64,000 bases of DNA from Robbsia betulipollinis (lineage in GTDB: Bacteria > Pseudomonadota > Gammaproteobacteria > Burkholderiales > Burkholderiaceae). Below the pieces are notes generated by a model, which saw nothing but the letters and a program-made list of their open reading frames with translations, made no database searches and was not told where the DNA came from. Below are positions 33,498 through 40,871 of the stretch, piece after piece. Position 1 is the stretch's first letter; every line of letters begins with the position of its first letter. The position numbers and the translations under genes were made by a program. The stretch lies in contig NZ_JAPMXC010000010.1 of assembly GCF_026624755.1 (NCBI RefSeq), forward strand, positions 114,875 to 178,874. Reading direction: 5' to 3'.

Positions 33498-34646
33498 ATG
33501 ACCACAGCAGCACAGCAACGCGAAATGGGCCGAAAGCACGGCAATGGCGGTGGGAACGGCGACGCGCCGGCCGACGTCGTTGCGTTGGTAAAGGGGGAGC
33601 TGACGCGCATCGGCACGGAGGTCAGCGAGAAACAGGCGGAAATGCAAGCGCGCCTCACGGAGCTCGAACAAAAATCGAGTCGCCGCGGCGGTACCGGCGC
33701 CGTCGTCACCGACGTCAAATCCATCGGCGCGCAGATCAAGGGCTCGCCGCAGCTAGAAATGTTCAAGAGCGGTGCGGTGCCGACGACGCGCATCCCGCTC
33801 GAGATCAAGACAATGGTTTCGGACGGCACCACACCGAACGTGACGCCGTTCGCGCAGACGCAGGCAGGCATCCAATCGCCGATGACGCGCCGCCTGACCG
33901 TGGAGGCTCTGATCCCATCAACGCCGGTGACGACGGGTTCGGTTCAATGGCTGCGAGAAAAGGCTTTTACGAACGCCGCGGCGGCACAGAAGAAGCAACT
34001 CGACACGAAAGCCGAGTCGAATCTGACGTTCGAGGCGAAATCGGCGGTCATCGCGACAATCGCCCACTTCATTACCGCGTCCAAGCAGGTGCTCGACGAT
34101 CAAAACGGCTTGCAGGCATATATCGAGCAGCGCCTGCGCTACGGCCTTGACCTGGCTGTAGAGGATCAACTGCTAAACGGTGACGGCGACGAAGGCGACA
34201 TCGGCGGGATCCTGCTGGCGGGGAACCATACCGCGTTCGTCAGTGCTGGCCTGGGCAAGTCCACGCCGCTGGACTACCTGCGCCGCGCGGTGACGCAGCT
34301 GCAACAGGGCTTCTTCATCCCGGGCGCGTTGATCATTAATCCGACCGACTCGGAATCGATCGACCTGCTGCGCGATGCCGAAGGCCGGTTCCTGGTAGCG
34401 CCGGGTAGCCCGATCTGGGGGTTGGCGCCGGTTGTCACCGAGGCGATCGCCGCCGGCACGTTCGTCATGGCTGACTTCCAGAACAGCGCGACGATCTGGG
34501 ACCGCGAGGACGCCAGCCTGCAACTCGGCACGATCAACGACCAGTTCATCAAGAACGCCCTCACTCTGCTGGTCGAGCGGCGTCTGCAAATGTCCGTAAC
34601 ACGCCCGGCCGGCATCATCGTTGGGCAGTTCGCAACCGCTTCGTAA
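33498..34646 (+). CDS. HK97-fold major capsid protein
   Basis: 382 residues. The first ~80 residues are a charged coiled coil (VVALVKGELTRIGTEVSEKQAEMQARLTELEQK), the scaffold-like delta domain of HK97 gp5 relatives. The shell domain follows: TPFAQTQAGIQSPMTRRLTVEALIPSTPV, SVQWLREKAFTNAAAAQ, FEAKSAVIATIAHFITASKQVLDD, LRYGLDLAVEDQLLNGDGDEGDIGGIL, and the P-loop/A-domain end VMADFQNSATIWDREDASLQLG…ITLLVERRLQMSVTRPAGIIV. It would build an icosahedral shell. No prohead protease, portal or terminase gene is in the element, so maturation and packaging must use a helper phage, or the gene diverts helper capsid assembly. Confidence 0.9.
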   Translation: MTTAAQQREMGRKHGNGGGNGDAPADVVALVKGELTRIGTEVSEKQAEMQARLTELEQKSSRRGGTGAVVTDVKSIGAQIKGSPQLEMFKSGAVPTTRIPLEIKTMVSDGTTPNVTPFAQTQAGIQSPMTRRLTVEALIPSTPVTTGSVQWLREKAFTNAAAAQKKQLDTKAESNLTFEAKSAVIATIAHFITASKQVLDDQNGLQAYIEQRLRYGLDLAVEDQLLNGDGDEGDIGGILLAGNHTAFVSAGLGKSTPLDYLRRAVTQLQQGFFIPGALIINPTDSESIDLLRDAEGRFLVAPGSPIWGLAPVVTEAIAAGTFVMADFQNSATIWDREDASLQLGTINDQFIKNALTLLVERRLQMSVTRPAGIIVGQFATAS

Positions 34647-34783
34647 TCAGACATGGGCTGGCGCACCTGGGACTCGCCCGAGCAATCGGCCCGAACGCGC
34701 TGGGATTACTGCGTGAGTGCCCGGCCATCATTCCAAAAACCTCGCAGAGCTGGCGGCCTTTTTCCTGGGGCGCGGCCAGCACT

Positions 34784-34813
34784 ACGGCCCCGGGACATCC
34801 CGGGGCCGTTTTT
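34784..34813 (+). terminator. Rho-independent terminator after the capsid gene
   Basis: A 12-bp perfect stem (ACGGCCCCGGGA / TCCCGGGGCCGT) with a two-base loop, followed by T5. It closes the capsid transcript. Bases 34647–34783 hold no recognised gene. Confidence 0.9.
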
Positions 34814-34829
34814 CATTCACATTGCGCAA

Positions 34830-35008
34830 ATGCTCAGTCCGCAGATAAGCACGTCGAGCAGTTCAAGCGGCAACAGCAAGGCGTCTTACTACTTCAGCAG
34901 CGCGGTAACAGCACCGCCCAAGGCGACCTGGTGCCACTCTGCTACGGCCGGTTCCGGGTTGGCTCCAAGGTGGCCAGTGCGGGTATCTACAGCGAAAACC
35001 AAACGTAG
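34830..35008 (+). pseudogene. Phage tail-assembly protein I-like C-terminal fragment
   Basis: SGNSKASYYFSSAV in one frame continues as NSTAQGDLVPLCYGRFRVGSKVASAGIYSENQT in the next after one missing base near 34905. The restored sequence matches the C-terminal end of lambda-like tail assembly protein I (GxxVPLxYGR…VGSxVxSAG). Only ~60 residues remain, so it is a scrap of a tail module. Confidence 0.6.
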
Positions 35009-35274
35009 AGGAAACATCATGCCGTCAATGTCTGCCGCTCGAGCTCTGTCAACGAGCCTTTCCTGCTCGACCGCTGGTGCATACAAATATCCCGTCCTGG
35101 GATGTCCGGTCGACCCGATCGCCGCGAAGGTATGGCTCACATCAAGGGCGGCGTTGCAACGCGAGCAGCGTTCACACTCCGGCAGGGCCGCGTCGAAGCG
35201 ACGTCAAATAGACCATGCGATTGCTCATCGAGAGCCGCTCGAACGGGTCTTGTTCCTCTGGATACGAGGCGGCA
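35009..35274 (+). other. No confident gene between the tail scrap and the HNH gene
   Basis: A frame from ATG 35019 (AGGAAAC upstream) runs 87 residues to 35282 and ends inside the HNH gene. It resembles nothing known and could be a chance frame or more decayed tail DNA. Confidence 0.4.
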
Positions 35275-35622
35275 ATGCCTAGTCGCCCGCTCAGACCTTG
35301 CAAACACCGCGGCTGCCCAACACTTGTAGCTGGCGGTGCGACTTACTGCCCTGCGCACGCTGGTGAGGCAGTAAAGTGGCAGCCTGACGCTCGCCGCGGT
35401 AACCGGCATGCTCGGGGGTATGGCAACGCGTGGTTGCGCGTGCGTGCTGCCATCTTGCGGCGTGACTGCGGCATATGCCAAGCATGCCGCCGAGCCGGGC
35501 GCGTGAGCGAGGCGACTGACGTCGATCACATCACGCCAAAGGCGGGAGGTGGAACGGACGACGAGGACAACCTTGAGGCCCTGTGTCGCCCCTGCCACCG
35601 AGCGAAGACCGCCCGGGAATGA
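35275..35622 (+). CDS. HNH endonuclease
   Basis: 115 residues. It has zinc-binding Cys pairs (CKHRGCPTLV, CPAH, CGICQAC, CRPCH) and the beta-beta-alpha metal motif ATDVDHITPKAGGGTDDEDNLEALCRPCH, with the catalytic His in DVDHI. In HK97-like phages such an enzyme lies beside cos and works with terminase in packaging. Here no terminase gene follows. The start ATG 35275 has GAGGCGG upstream. Confidence 0.85.
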   Translation: MPSRPLRPCKHRGCPTLVAGGATYCPAHAGEAVKWQPDARRGNRHARGYGNAWLRVRAAILRRDCGICQACRRAGRVSEATDVDHITPKAGGGTDDEDNLEALCRPCHRAKTARE

Positions 35623-35995
35623 CGCCCGCGGCGGCACGCCCAGGCCCGACCGCAGCCGCGGGATGGGGGGGGTGGCTGCAAACTCCAGGGCGATCGCCGC
35701 CGGGACCGTCCATTCCGTAAAATTTTCACACCCGCGTAATTACAAAATCGGGTTCGGCCCGCAAAGCCTTATGCCACGTAGAAATTACAATGAAATAGAT
35801 GGTTGAAAATAGCATTTTCCAGCCATTTTCTTTTGCAGAAATACTGGAAAATGGCTTGTTCGACCCGGCATCGCCATCGAGATTTGACGGCAACGATACG
35901 ACAATTCCAAACTCACTCGCTCGGACCTTACCTGTATCGCGGCTACCCGATACTTGACGCTAGTAGCAAAACTCACCGCCTCATGCACTTATTAA
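35623..35995. other. Non-coding region between the HNH gene and the cargo operon
   Basis: Contains a run of eight G (35666–35673), then AT-rich DNA with overlapping inverted repeats at 35813–35856. CATTTTCCAG pairs with CTGGAAAATG, and AGCCATTTTC pairs with GAAAATGGCT. The two stems share bases, so they exclude each other. A cos-like site near the G run is possible but not demonstrable. Confidence 0.5.
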
Positions 35996-36478
35996 TTACG
36001 TCGTTTCGATGGGGGCCCCTGCCCACCCACTACTAGATGGGACAGGATCCTCGAAATACCGTGTTGCTTGCGCAAGAGCTTTTGTTATGGCACGAACTTT
36101 TAGTAGTTCTTCTGGTGGAAGAGGCTCACCGCGTGGGACAACTACACCCAATTTAATATCTGCATGACCTTCAAATACATCTCTGCTGTCTACGACATCA
36201 ACTTTTGATTTACGAATACTCGAAGCCATAATTGCGCCGAGCCCTCGATAAATTTTATGCTTCGACGGATTTTCGTGAGTAATATCTTGAAGCATGAAGG
36301 CACGGTCTTTACACGCATCTGGCCCGATTATATTTGCCCGCATAACAGATACCTCATCCGTATCCGGTGTAGGATCGAATGCCTCAGGCTTAATTTTGCC
36401 TTTACTAGAAACATGGTATGGAGAACACATACCTCGGACGATCATTTCAGAGTCGTCGATCTCAAGCAGCCAATCCAT
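35996..36478 (-). CDS. Unrecognised cargo protein, third gene of the cassette
   Basis: 160 residues. Readable conserved-looking blocks are IVRGMCSPYHVSSKGKIKPEAFDP, DEVSVMRANIIGPDACKDRA, KVDVVDSRDVFEGHADIKLGVVVP and ALAQATRYFEDPVPSSSGW. No known catalytic motif is evident and it is predicted soluble. ATG 36478 lies inside the end of the second gene (17-base overlap), so translation is coupled. Its codon use is AT-richer than the core and than the capsid module, which points to separate acquisition. The function is unknown; the context suggests a defence or conflict role. Confidence 0.75.
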   Translation of the reverse strand: MDWLLEIDDSEMIVRGMCSPYHVSSKGKIKPEAFDPTPDTDEVSVMRANIIGPDACKDRAFMLQDITHENPSKHKIYRGLGAIMASSIRKSKVDVVDSRDVFEGHADIKLGVVVPRGEPLPPEELLKVRAITKALAQATRYFEDPVPSSSGWAGAPIETT

Positions 36479-37016
36479 AGACGAGTTCAGGCCCTATTTC
36501 AATATTTGCAATTGTATAGCTACCCGAACTGACTCCGCTAGCATCATTTCGCAGCGGATAAAAATAGATTGGCGAAAAATCATCTACATCCCCGCTGAAC
36601 AAAGCAGGCTCAAAATTATTGATTTGTAGATAGCCAGAGAATGTTGTGTTTCCGATTTCCAAATAAGCTTCAGTATCGGCAAATTCCCATGAGAATCCGA
36701 TTGTTCCGCTTGATTTGGGCACTACTTCGGGGCAAGGTAACCCAGTAGACGCAAGCTGCGCACACACACGCCGAGCTGCGGCTAGCGCATCCGCGCCTAT
36801 AGCTACTCCACCATAGCCATTCCAGTCATTTTCGAAATTAGCAAATTTATCAATTTCCCTTAAGCAATGTTCCCACTCCATAAAAGAGCTTGCGGGCATC
36901 GTATCTTCTGTAGGCGAAAAAATTACGCGATTGCCCGACAAATAGTATTCCGAGCTAAGCGTAGCGCCGGTATAAAAACTGCCAGGTTCTTTAAACCATC
37001 CGCTGTAACTCTTCAC
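36462..37016 (-). CDS. Unrecognised cargo protein, second gene of the cassette
   Basis: 184 residues. The middle contains ANFENDWNGYGGVAIGADAL, then CPEVVPKSSGTIGFSWEFADTEAYLEIGNTTFSGYLQI, a layout I have seen in small proteins of unknown function near mobile elements (NDWxGYG, then a beta-rich half). The start is GTG 37016, one base after the stop of the TIGR04255 gene, with GAGGAA ideally placed. A longer frame from 37097 has no ribosome site. No enzyme motif is recognised. Confidence 0.75.
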   Translation of the reverse strand: MKSYSGWFKEPGSFYTGATLSSEYYLSGNRVIFSPTEDTMPASSFMEWEHCLREIDKFANFENDWNGYGGVAIGADALAAARRVCAQLASTGLPCPEVVPKSSGTIGFSWEFADTEAYLEIGNTTFSGYLQINNFEPALFSGDVDDFSPIYFYPLRNDASGVSSGSYTIANIEIGPELVYGLAA

Positions 37017-37017
37017 T

Positions 37018-37824
37018 TTATTCCTCAGAAGGCTGTAGTAAATGGGAAATCGGCCTTGTCGATTCAACGAAAAATTTATGTATGAGTGCTCGTGCATTAT
37101 CCAGTTCTGTCATTACAGTAGATAATTCAGGAGCTACTGGCATACTTGAAGCTACAACGTTATCCATCAAGACTGATTCTTGCCCGTTCACAAAAGCGTG
37201 ACCAACATTAACATTCATGTTTCGCTGATGAGTCAAAGGCAAGTTAAGCAGCAGCATTGGCTTGAATGGCTTGCTGCTGTCGATCATCTCGTCCAATACA
37301 CTTGGCAACGTCACTCCGAAACCTAGCATTTGCAAAAAATCAGATGCTGACTTTTCCCCCATCAAATCGCTTCCAAAAGCGTTGACGTAGCGCAGCGAAA
37401 CCGTAACGAATGGCTGCTGAGCAGAATCTCCTATGCGGCTTTTTAGTAGAGCATTAATTCCAATCTCTACTATTGGCCTGAACTCGCTCCACGACTTGTA
37501 AGGCGGGGTGATATTAACTGAAAAAACCCCAGCACCAATTCCAAATAGGGAGGTTCCAGCAGCTTCACTGATTGGCTTGCGAAATCTATGCGACGTTTGA
37601 AATGCAACAATCGGCATGCCCGGCGGAAATAGCTTCTCGGACATGACATAGCCAGCTTCTGCAATATGCTGGCCAAAAGCGATCACAAGATCATCAGCAT
37701 GGGTCGTCACGTTAGCGTGCGAGGACGGCTGGCCGAGAATGGCTTGCGGAAAAGTGACTGATGGCGCCCCCCATCGAAGCTCTACAATCAACTCAATAAG
37801 TGGCGCATTCTCAAATTTCATCAT
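37018..37824 (-). CDS. TIGR04255-family protein, first gene of the cassette
   Basis: 268 residues. The N-terminal FENAPLIELIVELRWG and the later FGIGAGVFSVNITPPYKSWSEFRPIVEIGINALL fit the TIGR04255 family, whose members have no proven biochemical function and are scattered across bacteria in accessory DNA. It heads a three-gene - strand operon that ends toward the HNH gene. The start may be ATG 37824 or 37821, or GTG 37830. The promoter should lie in the AT-rich 37825–37960 region just inside attR. Confidence 0.75.
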   Translation of the reverse strand: MMKFENAPLIELIVELRWGAPSVTFPQAILGQPSSHANVTTHADDLVIAFGQHIAEAGYVMSEKLFPPGMPIVAFQTSHRFRKPISEAAGTSLFGIGAGVFSVNITPPYKSWSEFRPIVEIGINALLKSRIGDSAQQPFVTVSLRYVNAFGSDLMGEKSASDFLQMLGFGVTLPSVLDEMIDSSKPFKPMLLLNLPLTHQRNMNVNVGHAFVNGQESVLMDNVVASSMPVAPELSTVMTELDNARALIHKFFVESTRPISHLLQPSEE

Positions 37825-37962
37825 TTTCACAGCTTGATCTTAGATTTAGTCGCCCTACATCGACAGCTGACCCACGCTGGGAATGGTATCCGATATTAAA
37901 CCTTAGCGGCATGGCATGGCCAAGCTTGATAGAACAAGCTTTAAATAATTTTCCAACGCGAG

Positions 37963-37981
37963 AAGTCCACAAAAAGTCCAC
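37963..37981 (+). repeat. 19-bp arm-type repeat, right copy
   Basis: Identical to and in the same orientation as 27972–27990. It lies 56 bases inside attR and is a probable integrase arm site. Confidence 0.75.
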
Positions 37982-37985
37982 AAAC

Positions 37986-38011
37986 AAAAAAGCCCGCTCT
38001 AAAAAGCGGGC
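37986..38011 (-). terminator. Terminator of tRNA-Arg, lying inside the element
   Basis: GCCCGC (37992–37997) and GCGGGC (38006–38011) form the stem. Read on the - strand it ends in six T. It lies 28 bases past the tRNA 3' end on the element side of attR, so the element supplies the tRNA's terminator. Confidence 0.85.
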
Positions 38012-38037
38012 CAATCTGGTGTAAAGCCTTATGTAGC

Positions 38038-38086
38038 TTGGTGCGCCCGGCTGGGATCGAACCAGCAACCCCTGCCTTCGGAGGGC
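38038..38086. repeat. attR: 49-bp repeat within tRNA-Arg
   Basis: The element-core boundary on the right. It is identical to 27818–27866 and covers the CCA end, acceptor 3' strand, T arm and part of the anticodon arm, so integration rebuilds an intact tRNA. Confidence 0.95.
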
Positions 38087-38114
38087 AGTACTCTATCCAT
38101 TGAGCTACGGGCGC
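38039..38114 (-). tRNA. tRNA-Arg (anticodon CCG)
   Basis: A 76-nt cloverleaf on the - strand. Acceptor GCGCCCG pairs with CGGGCGC; D arm AGCTCAATGGATAGAGT; anticodon loop CTCCGAA, so anticodon CCG reading CGG; T loop GGTTCGATCC; CCA encoded. It serves as attachment site for the neighbouring element and, by the leftover copy at 27.8 kb, for the older element too. Confidence 0.95.
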
Positions 38115-38239
38115 GATGAGGTGAAACGCTGCTGCGATACCTCGCGTATGAGACGGAGGCGAAGCGGGCATTATAGCGGTTTTTCGTCAAAGCGTTGGAA
38201 AATCGACGTCATGCCGTTTCCGGCACCGTCCACGACAAC

Positions 38240-40318
38240 CTACGCCCCGCCCCCCAGCAACGCCTTCAGCGCCGCCATCCGGTCCTTCGGCGTCATCGGC
38301 GCTTCTTCCTTCGTGGGCGGCGGCGCCTCGTCGAGCACCATTTCGGGGATAAAGCGCGACGCTTCGCAGACCACCGTCTCGCGCGCCCGCTTGCGCTTGC
38401 GACACCAGGACAGATGCAGGCTACGCTGCGCGCGGGTAATGGCGACATACATCAGGCGGCGCTCTTCCTCGATGCGGGCATCGTCGGCCGGCGCATCTTC
38501 AGAGCCCCGGTGCGGCATGATGCCCTCCTCGCATCCCACCAGGAATACGTGCGGATACTCCAGCCCCTTCGACGCATGAACCGTCGACAGACGCACCGCA
38601 TCGGGGTCGTCCTCCTTGCCTTCCAGCATCGACATCAGCGCGACGGTCTGGATCAGCTTGAGCAGATTTCGACCTTCGTCCGCCAGCCCGTTGGCGGTGT
38701 CGTAGCCCGTTTCTTCCTCGCCCTCGACGGCCGCCTTGGTGCCCTTGCGCTTCAGCCATTCGAGGAATTCGAGCACGTTCTGCCACTTGCTCTGCGCGGC
38801 CCGGTCGTCGTGCGCGTCGTACAGATAGGACTCGTAGTGGATGCCTTCCATCAGTTCGTCGATCAGGACGTTGGCGGGATCCTTGGCGGCGCGGTCGGTG
38901 AGCCGCTGCAGGAAGTCGCAGAAGGCGCGCAGGGGTTCGAGCTGCCGCGGGCTGAGACGGGCTTCGATGCCGCCCATGTAGACGGCTTCGAACAGCGAGA
39001 CCTTCGACTGTCCGGCATAGGCGCCCAGCACTTCGAGCGTGGCGTTGCCGACGCCGCGCCGGGGGGTGGTGACGGCGCGGATGAAGGCGGGATCGTCATC
39101 GGCGTTGGCGATCAGCCGCAGATAGGCGCAGATGTCCTTGATCTCGGCCTTGTCGAAGAACGACTGGCCGCCCGAAAGGACGTACGGAATGCGCTCGCGC
39201 CGCAGGATCTGCTCGAAGATGCGCGCCTGGAAGTTGCCGCGGTAGAGCACCGCGTAGTCGCGAAACTGCGCGCGGCGTTCGAATTTGTGCGCGGAAAGCC
39301 GGAAGACGACCGATTCGGCTTCGTGCTCTTCGTCATTGGCCCCGACGACGGTGATGGTGTCGCCCATGCCGTGCTCGCTCCACAGTTTTTTCTCGAAGAG
39401 CTTGGGGTTGTTCGCGATGACGTTGTTGGCGGCAGTCAGAATACGGACGGTGGAGCGGTAGTTCTGCTCGAGCTTGACGACATGCAGCTTCGGGAAGTCG
39501 ACCTGCAACTGGGCAAGGTTCTCGAGGGTGGCGCCACGCCAGCCGTAGATGGCCTGGTCGTCGTCGCCCACGGCGGTGAAGGCGGCGCGCTGGCCGGCGA
39601 TCAGTTTCAGCAACTGGTACTGACAGGCGTTGGTGTCCTGGTATTCGTCGACGAGCAGATAACGCAGGCGATTCTGCCACTTCTCGCGCACCTGTTCGTT
39701 GCGTGCGAACAGTTCGGCGGGGAGGCGGATCAGGTCGTCGAAGTCCACCGCCTGATACGCATGCAGCGTGGCGACATAGCTGCGGTAGACGATGGCGGCC
39801 TGGTGCTGGTCGACGTCCTCGGCAGCCGCGGCGGCCTGATCGGGCGTGAGCATCGCGTTCTTCCACAGCGAGATCGTGTTCTGGATCTTGCGGATCAGCG
39901 CCTTGTCGGTGGTGCCCAGCTGCTCCTGGATCATCGAGAAGCAGTCGTCGGAGTCCATGATCGAGAACTGCGGCTTGAGGCCGACATGCTCGGCTTCCTG
40001 ACGCAGGATCTGCACGCCGAGCGAGTGGAAGGTGCAGACGGTCAACTGGTTGACCGGCACCTTGCGTCCTTCCTTGCCAGGGGTGCTCAATACCGCGCCG
40101 TCGAGCAACTTGGCGATCCGCTCGCGCATTTCGGCGGCGGCCTTGTTGGTGAAGGTGACGGCGGCAATGTGCTTGGGCTCGAAACCGCGCTGCTGGATCA
40201 GATAGGCGATCTTTTGCGTGATGACCCGGGTCTTGCCGCTGCCGGCACCGGCAAGGACGAGGCAGGGGCCGTCGAGATAGTGCACCGCTTCACGCTGTGC
40301 GGCGTTCAATCCTGACAT
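38240..40318 (-). CDS. rep: ATP-dependent DNA helicase Rep (UvrD/Rep family)
   Basis: A 692-residue superfamily 1A 3'–5' helicase. It begins with the Q motif LNAAQREAVHYLDGPCLVLAGAGSGKTRVI (Walker A), then motif Ia AVTFTNKAAAEMRERI, motif II LLVDEYQDTNACQYQLL, motif III GDDDQAIYGWRGA, motif IV LEQNYRS, motif V VRLSTVHASKGLEYPHVF and motif VI RLMYVAITRAQRSL. It clears proteins from replicating DNA and helps fork restart. The length fits Rep rather than UvrD. The start is ATG 40318; upstream in-frame DNA is not conserved. It lies between tRNA-Arg and the divergent glycine cleavage operon. Confidence 0.9.
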   Translation of the reverse strand: MSGLNAAQREAVHYLDGPCLVLAGAGSGKTRVITQKIAYLIQQRGFEPKHIAAVTFTNKAAAEMRERIAKLLDGAVLSTPGKEGRKVPVNQLTVCTFHSLGVQILRQEAEHVGLKPQFSIMDSDDCFSMIQEQLGTTDKALIRKIQNTISLWKNAMLTPDQAAAAAEDVDQHQAAIVYRSYVATLHAYQAVDFDDLIRLPAELFARNEQVREKWQNRLRYLLVDEYQDTNACQYQLLKLIAGQRAAFTAVGDDDQAIYGWRGATLENLAQLQVDFPKLHVVKLEQNYRSTVRILTAANNVIANNPKLFEKKLWSEHGMGDTITVVGANDEEHEAESVVFRLSAHKFERRAQFRDYAVLYRGNFQARIFEQILRRERIPYVLSGGQSFFDKAEIKDICAYLRLIANADDDPAFIRAVTTPRRGVGNATLEVLGAYAGQSKVSLFEAVYMGGIEARLSPRQLEPLRAFCDFLQRLTDRAAKDPANVLIDELMEGIHYESYLYDAHDDRAAQSKWQNVLEFLEWLKRKGTKAAVEGEEETGYDTANGLADEGRNLLKLIQTVALMSMLEGKEDDPDAVRLSTVHASKGLEYPHVFLVGCEEGIMPHRGSEDAPADDARIEEERRLMYVAITRAQRSLHLSWCRKRKRARETVVCEASRFIPEMVLDEAPPPTKEEAPMTPKDRMAALKALLGGGA

Positions 40319-40568
40319 CGGAGGACTCTCTGGCTGGGGGAGGAAAAGGCATGGACATACGGGAAGAGACGCGATGGTAGCATGGCGGCCGCCGCGCCCG
40401 AAGCCCGGCCGAATGGCGAAAAACGGAGGCCGCCGCCCGGCGGCAGACCGTCCGGAAAACGGCGGCGGCAGCGGTGCCCGGGCGGGGGCGCGGACGCCAC
40501 GAGCGCGATGGCCGACTATTTTCTCCGATTGACAGCACGCCCGCCGTCGACTAAATTCTCCGGGCGCA

Positions 40569-40785
40569 TCGGGAGAGCGCGACGCCGTCGGGCGCCGCCG
40601 CCGAAGGGGTAATACCCACAAACTCTCAGGCAAAAGGACCGATCGCGCCGGAAGTTTTTCCGAATCTCTGGAGAGCGGCAGCGGGGCATTCATGCCTCAG
40701 CCTGCCCACCGAAGGGGCGCGCACCCAGGAAGCCGGTTTCGCCGGCGACCTCGTGCAATCTCTCAGGTATCGAGGACAGAGGGGT
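40569..40785 (+). promoter_or_regulatory. Tandem glycine riboswitch upstream of gcvT
   Basis: Two aptamers follow each other. The first has GGGAGAG (40571), CCGAAGGGGTAA and ACTCTCAGGCAAAAGGACCG. The second has CTGGAGAGCGG (40667), CCACCGAAGGGG and ATCTCTCAGGTATCGAGGACAGAGGGG. These are the conserved glycine-aptamer cores, placed ~90 bases before gcvT. A hairpin TGGGCG…CGCCCA (40794–40825) follows and may be the expression platform. Glycine should switch the gcv operon on. Confidence 0.95.
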
Positions 40786-40871
40786 CGAGTCGATGGGCGT
40801 CCGTGCGAAAACGCATGCGCGCCCACCGGCTCGGCCCCCCATTGTTTTCCGATTCCTGCCGGGGCGCCTGA

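Noticed and set aside
36462-37097. A 37097 start for the second cargo gene
   Set aside because: It would overlap the TIGR04255 gene by 80 bases with no ribosome site, whereas GTG 37016 follows GAGGAA directly after the stop.
38195-40315. A 706-codon frame opposite rep
   Set aside because: Antisense shadow; rep has all seven helicase motifs.
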